Shown here: in pieces, positions 8,457 through 15,576 of the stretch
Numbering within the stretch: position 1 is the first letter of the stretch
Layout: each line of letters begins with the position of its first letter
Made by a program: the position numbers and the translations under genes
The notes under the pieces: model-generated
What the model saw: only the letters and a program-made list of their open reading frames with translations
The model's database searches: none
What the model was told of the DNA's origin: nothing
Source of the DNA: Candidatus Eisenbergiella merdavium
GTDB taxonomy: Bacteria > Bacillota > Clostridia > Lachnospirales > Lachnospiraceae
Length of the DNA: 64,000 nucleotides
Direction: 5' to 3'
Assembly: GCA_019119595.1 (NCBI GenBank)
Contig: DWWS01000065.1
Coordinates: 34,133 to 98,132 of the forward strand

Positions 8457-8486
8457 AAGGGTACTCCTTGTAAATTGTCAATTTAT

Positions 8487-8526
8487 AAGTTAAAGATATA
8501 AAAATATTATTTTATATCTTCAACTT
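8487..8526. promoter_or_regulatory. Inverted repeat upstream of the HTH/methyltransferase operon (operator candidate)
   Basis: Left arm AAGTTAAAGATATAAAA (8487-8503) pairs with right arm TTTTATATCTTCAACTT (8510-8526) with one mismatch around a 6-base spacer. It sits 31-70 bases upstream of the HTH start and reaches the Vsr stop codon. It could be a binding site for the HTH protein, as C-boxes are, or a weak terminator for vsr. A TTGAAG-N17-TATATC promoter-like pair on the minus strand lies within it. Confidence 0.5.
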
Positions 8527-8983
8527 AGTCCCTCGTGTCCTCTATCATACCATCAAACTGCATCATCTGCAACTCGAAAATCAAATCTTCGACAGCTTCC
8601 ACACATTCCACTGTCCGTTTTTGTATCTCCTGCCCCCAAAAGTGCATGGGCACCCAATCCATTGCAATCAGTTTGAAGTCATTCTCACGGTCACGGGCCA
8701 TATTGCGCTCAATCTTTTTGATCCAATACTCCCGGTTGTGCCCCAGCTTTTGTTTCTTGATCTCCCAATTATAGCCGTGGAAAAACTCACTATCACAAAA
8801 GATAGCAATCCTGTATTTGGTTATCGCTATATCCGGGGTGCCCGGCAACTTTTTATAGTTCTTCCGGTATCGGATGCCCTTATGCCAGAGGGCTTTCCGC
8901 AATAGTACCTCTATGCTGGTATCTTTCCCCTTGATATGGCTCATTGCCCGGCTCCGCTGCTCCGGGGTCATTACATCGCTCAT
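8525..8983 (-). CDS. vsr: Very short patch repair endonuclease Vsr
   Basis: 152 residues. SHIKGKDTSIEVLLRKALW and KKLPGTPDIAITKYRIAIF are the family hallmarks. D51 and H69 fall exactly where the catalytic Asp and His of E. coli Vsr are numbered. The CDSEFFHGYNW variant replaces the usual HGCFWHGH. Vsr nicks 5' of the T in T:G mismatches produced by deamination of 5-methylcytosine, protecting the methylase site from mutation. Its ATG overlaps the stop of the XRE regulator by 4 bp (ATGA). Confidence 0.92.
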   Translation of the reverse strand: MSDVMTPEQRSRAMSHIKGKDTSIEVLLRKALWHKGIRYRKNYKKLPGTPDIAITKYRIAIFCDSEFFHGYNWEIKKQKLGHNREYWIKKIERNMARDRENDFKLIAMDWVPMHFWGQEIQKRTVECVEAVEDLIFELQMMQFDGMIEDTRD

Positions 8984-9810
8984 GGTTCTTCCTCATTTTG
9001 TGTACCGCCCGCCTGTTTCATCATCTTCTTCGCCAACTGCCGGAACTGCTCTGCCGTTTCCTCGTCCATCGGGACGAGCTTCCCAAGCTGGCCGGCAATC
9101 ATACCAGCAACATCATCCATTGTCACCGGCTCCTGTTGTTGCTCCGCCAGCGTGTCCCTCATGGTTTGGAGCATCGCAGCGGTGGCGACTTCTCCCGGTT
9201 GTTCGCCGCTACCCATATCTTTCTTAATATCCCGCAGGATAGCAAGAAATACATTTTTGATTTTCTCAAGCTCCGCCTCATGTTCCCCCAACTTTTGGGC
9301 ATTCAAAAACTGTAAATCCTGCTTTGCTGCCGCCCGGTGTTCCGGGTGTTCTTTCATCAGGTCGGACAGGGAAGCCGTTGCCATCTCGATAAGCTGGTTG
9401 CGCGCCATAATCCCCCTCGCCGCCGTATCTTGGAAGTAAATCCGGATCAGATGGATTAACCGGGGGAAACTCTTGTGTTCCAGCAGGTGGTTGAGGATTT
9501 CCACATCAACCGTGCCTGTCACAAGCCCTTTGACCGCCTCGTTCGACAGGCCCAATTCAGAAATATCGTAGCTTTTGGGGACGCTGACAGGGGTAAGGCC
9601 CAGGATATAATCCGTAGATGTTTTCAATTCCTTTGCCAGCTTTATCAGATAATCGCTGCTGATGGTTTTAAGATTGCCGTTTTCAATGCGGGTAATCTGG
9701 GATGCGTCGATCCCTGTTTTCTGGCTCAATTCTTTCTTTGTCATCCCCAGATTCGTCCGCAAATCGCCAATCCGGTCGCCTGGATGCCCGTCAAGCTGCT
9801 TTGCCGCCAT
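8980..9810 (-). CDS. XRE-family regulator with a long uncharacterised C-terminal region, first gene of the RM cassette
   Basis: 276 residues. The N-terminal HTH (about 12-70) is clear: LRTNLGMTKKELSQKTGIDA then ITRIENGNLKTIS and LAKELKTSTDYILGLTP. Residues 85-276 are mostly helical and charged, with ILNHLLEHKSFPRLIHLIRI, a possible coiled coil (about 165-200), and a Met/Gln/Glu-rich tail. I do not recognise this region. It overlaps vsr by 4 bp and starts the minus-strand cassette, with an AAGGAGGGGG ribosome binding site. Such proteins usually repress their own mobile element; here it could control the whole RM/repair operon. Confidence 0.8.
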   Translation of the reverse strand: MAAKQLDGHPGDRIGDLRTNLGMTKKELSQKTGIDASQITRIENGNLKTISSDYLIKLAKELKTSTDYILGLTPVSVPKSYDISELGLSNEAVKGLVTGTVDVEILNHLLEHKSFPRLIHLIRIYFQDTAARGIMARNQLIEMATASLSDLMKEHPEHRAAAKQDLQFLNAQKLGEHEAELEKIKNVFLAILRDIKKDMGSGEQPGEVATAAMLQTMRDTLAEQQQEPVTMDDVAGMIAGQLGKLVPMDEETAEQFRQLAKKMMKQAGGTQNEEEP

Positions 9811-9915
9811 ATTTCCCCCTCCTTGCCTGTATTTCTTTCAGTTTACCATACTGTACCGCATTTAGGAATAGCGATAATTGCAGATTTACAATTTCAAAGG
9901 TCTACACGATGGCAT

Positions 9916-9951
9916 AAATGCAATTCCCGCAGAAAAACGGGAATTGCATTT
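9916..9951 (+). terminator. Perfect rho-independent terminator with no upstream + strand gene
   Basis: A 14-bp perfect stem, AAATGCAATTCCCG (9916-9929) with CGGGAATTGCATTT (9938-9951), an 8-base loop, then a T run. It faces + but only about 100 bases of open sequence lie between it and the divergent XRE start, so it is either a relic or ends a short unannotated RNA. Confidence 0.75.
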
Positions 9952-9984
9952 TTTCATGATAAACTGATCTCACAACCGGTTGAA

Positions 9985-10110
9985 TACAACAAGAAACGAG
10001 GGATCAGCATCCATTCTATCAAAACTTTGCCGCCGCTGGAACGCAGGCCGGACGGTTCTCTTTACCGCATGACACCGGCGCAGAGGAAACAGGCGGCCAA
10101 GAGAATATGA
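9985..10110 (+). pseudogene. Fragment of a Cys_rich_VLP-type mobile-element protein
   Basis: In frame, the last 40 or so codons read KTLPPLERRPDGSLYRMTPA then QRKQAAKRI and stop. PLERRxDGSLYxMTPxQRKQAA is, as I remember it, the N-terminal signature of the cysteine-rich VLP proteins carried by Firmicute conjugative transposons. The cysteine-rich remainder is absent, cut by the sequence that ends in the hairpin at 10114-10150. Remnant only. Confidence 0.5.
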
Positions 10111-10113
10111 AAA

Positions 10114-10150
10114 AGCCGATAACCGCATTTCATCTTGCGTGTTATCGGCT
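10114..10150 (-). terminator. Hairpin at the end of the broken KTR gene
   Basis: Perfect 10-bp stem AGCCGATAAC (10114-10123) with GTTATCGGCT (10141-10150). On the minus strand it is followed by TTTTTCATATTC, so it best ends leftward transcription from the DUF4825/KTR side. It overlaps the KTR stop codon. Confidence 0.6.
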
Positions 10151-10331
10151 CTGCGTCTGTGCGTCTGGCTCTTTGATAACTGTCGCATTGAGTTGTTTTA
10201 CACAAATTAGGGTTTCTTTTTTACATTTCGGACAAAACAGCGGAAAGTTTTTTAGTTCTGTGTTTGCGCCGGATTTTCAACCTTGTTTTATTTCCACAAA
10301 CAGGGCAGTATATCCATTCTGATTTATCCAT
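10142..10331 (-). pseudogene. Cys_rich_KTR-type protein, frameshifted
   Basis: From the ATG at 10331 (AGGTGG ribosome binding site) it reads MDKSEWIYCPVCGNKTRLKI, then goes out of frame. The other frame continues TELKNFPLFCPKCKKETLIC and ends EPDAQTQSR. The span is 190 bp, one base over a whole number of codons; removing one base near 10260 restores a 62-residue product with the two CPxC pairs of the family. These zinc-ribbon-like proteins of unknown function are frequent passengers of Firmicute conjugative transposons. It lies 18 bp after the DUF4825 gene on the same strand. Confidence 0.75.
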
Positions 10332-10349
10332 TCACACCACCTCGATTGC

Positions 10350-10892
10350 CTATTTGAAAAATTGTCCGACAAAGTCCATATCATTTAATTTGTTCTGTAC
10401 TTCCTCGCTCCATTTTTCCTGTTTCAGCAGATTTGACAACGGAGTACCAAAGACGTCTTCAATCTGCTCTCGGGTAAAAGAATAGCTATCGCCGGAAAAG
10501 TTATAGGTGATCCCCGACAGGTTATCAATCGCCGCCATAGCCGCAACAGAGTTATAAACTAAATCGCGCTGCACCTTTTCTTCCCCAATATTCCAAACAG
10601 TATCAAGGTAATTGACTGTCAAAATGCAGTCTTCTGAATTGATTTCAAACTTTTTTGAAATATTATTCAGCGGCAAAGCCTCAAACAAACCGCTGATGTT
10701 AGATGCATTTCCAATATAAGAAGTCTTGTAATCCTCGACTACGGAAATATCATGTGTCAATGCGTCGGTCTGATTGCGGGCATATTCAGCTTCCTTTGCC
10801 CGGTTGGTTGGAATAATCCAAAACTGAATTGCACAAAACAGTACAACAGCGATTGCCAAAAGGCTGATGATAACTTTACTCTTTTTATTCAT
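10350..10892 (-). CDS. DUF4825-like membrane-anchored protein
   Basis: 180 residues. One N-terminal membrane helix (about 6-27: VIISLLAIAVVLFCAIQFW) is followed by an extracytoplasmic domain with TSYIGNASNISGLFEALPL, the pattern I associate with DUF4825. Function unknown; such domains often sit beside PadR/permease-prefix genes and M56 peptidase-type sensors. Its start overlaps the stop of the permease-prefix gene by 8 bp, so it is the third gene of the PadR operon. Confidence 0.68.
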   Translation of the reverse strand: MNKKSKVIISLLAIAVVLFCAIQFWIIPTNRAKEAEYARNQTDALTHDISVVEDYKTSYIGNASNISGLFEALPLNNISKKFEINSEDCILTVNYLDTVWNIGEEKVQRDLVYNSVAAMAAIDNLSGITYNFSGDSYSFTREQIEDVFGTPLSNLLKQEKWSEEVQNKLNDMDFVGQFFK

Positions 10893-11550
10893 TTTCCTGC
10901 CCCTTTCCGCATTTTTGCAAGATTTTTGAAAAGTTACTGAATGTGATCGGAATCATAATTGTGAGCAACGGCAAATAGAACCGTACAGCAATATTCGCCA
11001 TTTGATACGGGCCGTTGATATTTAGTGGTCTGCCAAACCAAATATCACTTCCAAATGTCAACGCCGCCATTGTCCCGGCAGCAACAAGGAAAAAGAGAGC
11101 CCAGACAATCCATGCATTTTTTTTGCGCCGCTTACTGGCTGTAACGGAGAGAAAAACAAAGCCGCTTGTGTTTTTGTTTTTTCTCCAAAGGCAGGTACAA
11201 CCGAAAAGGATAACAAGCATAAATCCCATGTAGCTAAATAGTGCATACCCGGTAAAAAGAAGCGGCAGCGAAAATATCCAAAATAGAATACTGTTGAGAA
11301 GCAGCGTTTGTGCGCATTCCAAATGATACTTTCCGATGTCGGTTAATTGATTCCCGTCTATCAGATAATCAATCGCGGATAAACTTTCCTTTGCTTTTTC
11401 CGTTGCGCTGTTCGCGTCAAGTCCCTGCGCAATCAAATCGTCCCGTTTGGCAAGCATATTGCTCAATATTTCTTCCTTTAAGTCTTTTACTTCCGGCGTT
11501 AAGTGTTGGTGCCGAAATAATCCGTCAACATATTCTTTTATCTCAATCAT
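10885..11550 (-). CDS. Permease-prefix-domain (DUF1700-like) membrane protein
   Basis: 221 residues. The first 70 residues (EIKEYVDGLFRHQHLTPEV, then EILSNMLAKRDDLIAQG) match the permease prefix domain found at the N-terminus of FtsX-like and DUF1700 proteins. Four hydrophobic segments follow (about 88-108, 110-130, 145-165, 190-210). These proteins are usually encoded directly after a PadR regulator and act as membrane partners in envelope stress or transport; the mechanism is not known to me. It overlaps padR by 4 bp. Confidence 0.72.
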   Translation of the reverse strand: MIEIKEYVDGLFRHQHLTPEVKDLKEEILSNMLAKRDDLIAQGLDANSATEKAKESLSAIDYLIDGNQLTDIGKYHLECAQTLLLNSILFWIFSLPLLFTGYALFSYMGFMLVILFGCTCLWRKNKNTSGFVFLSVTASKRRKKNAWIVWALFFLVAAGTMAALTFGSDIWFGRPLNINGPYQMANIAVRFYLPLLTIMIPITFSNFSKILQKCGKGQENE

Positions 11551-11894
11551 TCGTGCCTACCTCCTTGAAGCAGCATGGTAATAATTCTTTGAGCGTGTAA
11601 CCATTCTGCAAGGGCTTTTTCATAAGCGGCGGCGCCGCTGTCTGTGATATGATAATATTTCCGCCGTCCCCCTTGCGATTGATCGCCCCAATAACTCACG
11701 ATGTAGCCTTGCTTTTCAAGACGCTTTAGGCTTGTATATAATGACGGCTCTTTTAGCTCGTATTCGTTGTTGCTGTTTACAGATACAGCTTTCATAATCT
11801 CGTAGCCATAGTTGTCGCCATCTTTCAATATTTTAAGAATAATGGTGTCAATATGGCCGCGAATTAAATCGCTGTTGATATTCTGTTCCGGCAT
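11547..11894 (-). CDS. PadR-family transcriptional regulator
   Basis: 115 residues from the ATG at 11894, chosen over a start 48 bp upstream because GGAGGTG (11901-11907) is correctly spaced. Winged-helix pattern: RGHIDTIILKILKDGDNYGY, then LKEPSLYTSLKRLEKQGYI and YWGDQSQGGRRKYYHITDSG. PadR proteins repress neighbouring membrane genes. It leads a three- or four-gene minus-strand operon and has a clear promoter at 11914-11942. Confidence 0.9.
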   Translation of the reverse strand: MPEQNINSDLIRGHIDTIILKILKDGDNYGYEIMKAVSVNSNNEYELKEPSLYTSLKRLEKQGYIVSYWGDQSQGGRRKYYHITDSGAAAYEKALAEWLHAQRIITMLLQGGRHE

Positions 11895-11913
11895 CTGCTT
11901 CACCTCCACACTC

Positions 11914-11942
11914 ATCATAACCAAAATTACTATGTGTGTCAA
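11914..11942 (-). promoter_or_regulatory. Sigma-A promoter of the padR operon
   Basis: On the minus strand TTGACA (11942-11937), a 17-base spacer and TATGAT (11919-11914), then the ribosome binding site and ATG at 11894. Confidence 0.7.
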
Positions 11943-12059
11943 TGTACTATGGCAGAAATAAAAATATTGATTACGGTCAAAAAATTTTATAAAAAACTTT
12001 TCCTATGACTTAACACGGACAAAGGGCGAAAAATTCCAATATCAAAAATAAGCAAGAGA

Positions 12060-12088
12060 TTGATTTCAGATTTACTTTTTACTATAAT
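12060..12088 (+). promoter_or_regulatory. Sigma-A promoter of the marR/aldo-keto reductase operon
   Basis: TTGATT (12060-12065), a 17-base spacer and TATAAT (12083-12088). The palindrome CTATAATAG overlaps the -10, so a regulator bound there, such as the MarR product, would block it. Confidence 0.65.
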
Positions 12089-12106
12089 AGTCTAAAAGGG
12101 GACTAT

Positions 12107-12547
12107 ATGATGAAAGAATTGAACAGACCGAAAAACTTAAAACGCTTCTATCTTGCATGGCAGAGATTAAACCATGTCTATGAGGAGTATGCAAAGGAAC
12201 ACGATTTGACTTATATTTCCATGTTTGTCTTACAGTTGATTGACGACGGGACGATGCAAAAGGAATTATGCGACACGCTGTATTTTCCAAAACAGACAGT
12301 CAACAAAGTAATCCTCTCTTTTGAGAAGAAAGGATATGTAACATTAGTGGAAAATCCAGACGACAAACGCGCCCGTTCTATTATGTTGACGGAAAAGGGA
12401 CGGGCATTTCAAAGGCAAGTCATTTCCCACATTGAAAAGGCAGAATTAGAAACCTTTGCTTCTTTGACAGAGCCGGAACAGCAGATTATGACAGACCTTT
12501 GGGACAAATATACCGCCACCTGTATATCCAAAATCAAAGGGATTTAA
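12107..12547 (+). CDS. MarR-family transcriptional regulator
   Basis: 146 residues with the MarR winged helix: MQKELCDTLYFPKQTVNKVI (recognition helix), then FEKKGYVTLVENPDDKRARS, the wing with the conserved DxRxR-like DDKRAR. MarR proteins are ligand-responsive dimeric repressors, often of redox or drug-efflux genes. It lies 24 bp upstream of the aldo/keto reductase, so it probably controls that operon. Confidence 0.9.
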   Translation: MMKELNRPKNLKRFYLAWQRLNHVYEEYAKEHDLTYISMFVLQLIDDGTMQKELCDTLYFPKQTVNKVILSFEKKGYVTLVENPDDKRARSIMLTEKGRAFQRQVISHIEKAELETFASLTEPEQQIMTDLWDKYTATCISKIKGI

Positions 12548-12571
12548 GCATTTCAGAATGGAGGAAATCAC

Positions 12572-13693
12572 ATGAAAAAATTAGGTTTTGGGCTTATGCG
12601 CCTGCCGCTTATAAACGACGATTTTTCACAGCCGGATAAGAAACAGTTATGTGATATGATTGACCTGTTTCTCGAAAAAGGATTTCAATATTTTGATACG
12701 GCATGGTTTTATCACAACGGGCAATCAGAAGCCGCCGTGAAAGAGTGCCTTGTAGAGCGTTATCCCCGTTCTGCTTTTCTGCTTGCAGACAAAATGCCCC
12801 TTGTCCTTATCCGCAAAGAGAGCGAGTTAGAGGAATATTTCACAACGCAACTTGCGCGGTGTGGTGTTGACTATTTCGACTATTATTTAATTCACGATAT
12901 GGGCGGCAACCGCCGCAAGGCAGCAGAAGATACCCATGTCTTTGACTTCCTTGCCGAGAAGAAAAAAGCCGGACTTGTAAAGCATATCGGGTTTTCATTC
13001 CACGACACCGCCGATGTGTTGGACGGGATTTTGACGGAACACCCGGAAGTCGATTTTGTTCAGATACAACTGAATTATCTTGACTGGGAAAACGATACAA
13101 TCCAATCCCACAAATGCTATGAAACCGCAAAAAGGCATGGGAAACCCGTTATTGTCATGGAGCCGGTAAAAGGCGGTACGCTTGCCAATATCCCGCAGGA
13201 AGCAGAAAATCTGTTCCGCGCCTATCGTCCCGATTTGTCTGTCGCTTCATGGGCAATCCGCTTTGCGGCAAGCCATGAAAATGTGATGTTGGTTTTGAGT
13301 GGTATGAACAATCTGGAACAGGTCAAAGATAACCTGTCCTATATGGAAAACTTCACACCGTTTGCCGAGGAAGAATATGCGTTGGTTCAAAAAGCGGCAG
13401 ATATTATCAATGGCAGTATTGCCATACCTTGTACGGGTTGTGCTTACTGTATCAATAAGTGTCCGAAAAATATTGCCATTCCAAAATATTTTGCCCTCTA
13501 CAATGCGGATATGCGGGAGCTCACAACAAAGGCGTGGACTGCTCAAACAATGCTGTATAGCCATTTTTCAGAACAGTTTGGAAAAGCAAGCGCCTGTATT
13601 GAGTGCGGACAATGTGAACAGATATGTCCGCAGCATCTTCCTATCCGAGAGTGGCTGAAAAAAGTTGCCGCCAGATTTGAAGGGACTTTGTAA
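12572..13693 (+). CDS. Aldo/keto reductase with C-terminal 2x[4Fe-4S] ferredoxin-like domain
   Basis: 373 residues. The N-terminal barrel has GFGLMRLPL, YFDTAWFYHNGQSE with the catalytic Asp and Tyr, and a Lys in LADKMP. The C-terminus carries CTGCAYCINKCP (about 290-300) and CIECGQCEQICPQ (about 345-357), two tetracysteine clusters. This subclass, common in anaerobes, couples reduction of carbonyls to electron carriers; the substrate is unknown. It has a GGAGG site 8 bp before the ATG and is the cargo gene closest to the recombinase end of the island. Confidence 0.9.
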   Translation: MKKLGFGLMRLPLINDDFSQPDKKQLCDMIDLFLEKGFQYFDTAWFYHNGQSEAAVKECLVERYPRSAFLLADKMPLVLIRKESELEEYFTTQLARCGVDYFDYYLIHDMGGNRRKAAEDTHVFDFLAEKKKAGLVKHIGFSFHDTADVLDGILTEHPEVDFVQIQLNYLDWENDTIQSHKCYETAKRHGKPVIVMEPVKGGTLANIPQEAENLFRAYRPDLSVASWAIRFAASHENVMLVLSGMNNLEQVKDNLSYMENFTPFAEEEYALVQKAADIINGSIAIPCTGCAYCINKCPKNIAIPKYFALYNADMRELTTKAWTAQTMLYSHFSEQFGKASACIECGQCEQICPQHLPIREWLKKVAARFEGTL

Positions 13694-13698
13694 AAAAG

Positions 13699-13815
13699 TT
13701 GAGTGAAAGCATAAAAAGTGAATGGGTACTCTGCCCTATCTGCAAGAGTAAAACCCGTTTGAAAATCAGAGAAGATACGGTACTTGAACACTTCCCGCTG
13801 TTCTGGATGAGCTGA
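13699..13815 (+). pseudogene. Cys_rich_KTR-type protein, C-terminally truncated
   Basis: Starting from a TTG 5 bp after the reductase stop it reads SEWVLCPICKSKTRLKIRE, then TVLEHFPLF, where the second CPKC zinc pair should follow. Instead it ends WMS-stop because the sequence switches into the recombinase fragment at about 13800. It is a second, differently broken relative of the gene at 10142-10331, in opposite orientation. Confidence 0.7.
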
Positions 13816-13973
13816 CACCTACTGTCTTAAACGATATGGTAAAGGCGGTATATGTTCACGTCCCGGACAAGTCAAAGGGTTATCGGGAACAGCAGATTGA
13901 TATTTCCTATGACCTTGTGGGAATACTCCCCGCTACCATGCTGAATGACCTGCAAAAGGTTGAAACGGCATAG
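13800..13973 (+). pseudogene. C-terminal stub of a large serine recombinase (DUF4368-like)
   Basis: 58 codons in frame: LDELTPTVLNDMVKAVYVHV, PDKSKGYREQQIDISYDLVG and a final NDLQKVETA. The pattern VxxPDKSxGxRxQxIDIxYxxVG is that of the last domain of transposon-type serine recombinases such as those of Tn5397-like elements, from memory. The catalytic N-terminus and DNA-binding domain are missing. In intact elements the recombinase lies at one end, so this marks the right end of the island. Confidence 0.75.
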
Positions 13974-14008
13974 CCGAAGCTACACCGTTTCCCAAAAACA
14001 TTCTTATG

Positions 14009-14021
14009 CTGTTTTATGAGT
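14009..14021 (-). repeat. Right copy of the 13-bp inverted repeat bracketing the island
   Basis: CTGTTTTATGAGT, exact reverse complement of 4916-4928. It lies 36 bp after the recombinase stub stop, where backbone composition returns. Confidence 0.45.
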
Positions 14022-14026
14022 GCCGC

Positions 14027-14092
14027 CCGGATCTGACTGCGTTTTTGTCGTTCCGTTTTCACGGAACACGCAGCGATCCGGCTGTCTTTTTT
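14027..14092 (+). terminator. Large bipartite hairpin with T tract between island and trpB-like gene
   Basis: CGGATC...CTGCGT pairs with its counterpart ACGCAG.GATCCG, enclosing an inner TTCCGTTTTCACGGAA hairpin, then CTGTCTTTTTT. The T run is on the + strand, so it ends rightward transcription, though it may also slow the convergent trpB-like transcript. Confidence 0.55.
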
Positions 14093-14111
14093 ATCGTCTT
14101 ATCCTCAGCTC

Positions 14112-15500
14112 TCAGATCTCGTTCCCGGGAAATTTCGGGATCTGGCTGAAGCCGGCCTGAAGGTCCGCATCGCTGGGAACGTAGTCGGTCATCTGGCCGT
14201 TGTTGTATTTTTCGTATGCGACCATATCGAAGTATCCGGTTCCGGTCAGGCCGAACAGGATGGTCTTTTCCTCTCCGGTCTCCTTACACTTGAGCGCCTC
14301 GTCGATGGCGACGCGGATGGCGTGGCTGCTCTCCGGAGCGGGCAGGATACCCTCCACTCTTGCGAACTGCTCCGCCGCCTCAAATACCGCGGTCTGCTCC
14401 ACGCTGCGGGCGGTCATGTAGCCGTCATGATAAAGCTGGGAAAGAACGGAGCTCATGCCGTGGTACCGCAGTCCTCCCGCATGGTTGGGGGAAGGAATGA
14501 AATTGCTTCCAAGAGTATACATCTTGGCCAGCGGGCAGACCATTCCGGTATCACAGAAGTCATATACATATTTGCCGCGGGTCAGGCTGGGGCAGGAAGC
14601 GGGCTCCACCGCGATGATCTCGTAGTTTCTCTCTCCTCTGAGCATCTCGCCCACAAACGGGGAGATCAGTCCGCCCAGATTGGAACCGCCGCCGGCGCAG
14701 CCGATGATCATGTCAGGCACGATGCCGTATTTATCCATGGCGGTCTTGGTTTCCAGACCGATCACCGTCTGATGCAGCAGCACCTGGGAAAGCACGCTGC
14801 CCAGCACGTAGCGGTATCCCTCCTGGCTGGTGGCGGCCTCAACGGCCTCGGAGATGGCGCAGCCAAGGCTTCCGCCCGTTCCGGGATGCTCCGCCAGGAT
14901 CTTTCTTCCCACCGCCGTCGTCTCGGACGGGGAAGGGGTCACCTGCGCGCCGTAGGTGCGCATCACCTCGCGGCGGAAAGGCTTCTGCTCATAGGAAACC
15001 TTTACCATATACACCTGGCAGTCCAGACCGAAATACGCGCAGGCCATGGAAAGCGCGGTTCCCCACTGGCCGGCTCCTGTCTCCGTCGTCACGCCCTTCA
15101 GCCCCTGCTGTTTGGCATAATAGGCCTGCGCGATGGCGGAATTGAGCTTGTGGCTTCCGCTGGTGTTGTTTCCTTCAAATTTGTAATAGATCTTCGCCGG
15201 GGTCTGCAGCTTTTCCTCCAGACAGTAGGCTCTTACCAGCGGAGAGGGGCGGTACATCTTATAAAACTTCCGGATCTCCTCCGGGATATCGATGTATGCG
15301 TTGGTATCGTCCAGCTCCTGCTTCACCAGCTCGTCGCAGAATACGCCGCGAAGCTCCTCGAAGGTCATGGGCTGCAGGGTACCCGGATTCAGAAGCGGGG
15401 CGGGCTTGTTCTTCATATCCGCCCTCACATTGTACCACTGCTTCGGCATCTCGTTTTCTTCCAGATAGATTTTGTAGGGGATTTCTCTGTTCGCTGCCAT
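14112..15500 (-). CDS. trpB: TrpB2-like PLP-dependent tryptophan synthase beta subunit homologue
   Basis: 462 residues from the ATG at 15500 (AAGGAG 9 bp before it), rather than an upstream MKRRKD start. FEGNNTSGSHKLNSAIAQAY carries the PLP Lys in SHKLN; GCAGGGSNLGG is the phosphate-binding glycine loop. The length and NTSGSHK motif fit the TrpB2/TrpB-like group rather than the 390-residue TrpB1. TrpB condenses indole with serine to tryptophan; TrpB2 proteins usually work without TrpA. No trpA is nearby. The T-box leader at 15577-15870, with a UGG specifier, supports a tryptophan role independently. Confidence 0.9.
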   Translation of the reverse strand: MAANREIPYKIYLEENEMPKQWYNVRADMKNKPAPLLNPGTLQPMTFEELRGVFCDELVKQELDDTNAYIDIPEEIRKFYKMYRPSPLVRAYCLEEKLQTPAKIYYKFEGNNTSGSHKLNSAIAQAYYAKQQGLKGVTTETGAGQWGTALSMACAYFGLDCQVYMVKVSYEQKPFRREVMRTYGAQVTPSPSETTAVGRKILAEHPGTGGSLGCAISEAVEAATSQEGYRYVLGSVLSQVLLHQTVIGLETKTAMDKYGIVPDMIIGCAGGGSNLGGLISPFVGEMLRGERNYEIIAVEPASCPSLTRGKYVYDFCDTGMVCPLAKMYTLGSNFIPSPNHAGGLRYHGMSSVLSQLYHDGYMTARSVEQTAVFEAAEQFARVEGILPAPESSHAIRVAIDEALKCKETGEEKTILFGLTGTGYFDMVAYEKYNNGQMTDYVPSDADLQAGFSQIPKFPGNEI

Positions 15501-15576
15501 ATCTTTTCTCCTTTTCATAGATGAAATGGTAACCTGCAGGATGAGGCGGAGTCAGAAAGGAAATTCCTGTCGTAAT

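Noticed and set aside
14322..15524. 400-codon + strand frame opposite the TrpB-like gene
   Set aside because: Shadow of the conserved PLP enzyme; no ribosome binding site or domain.
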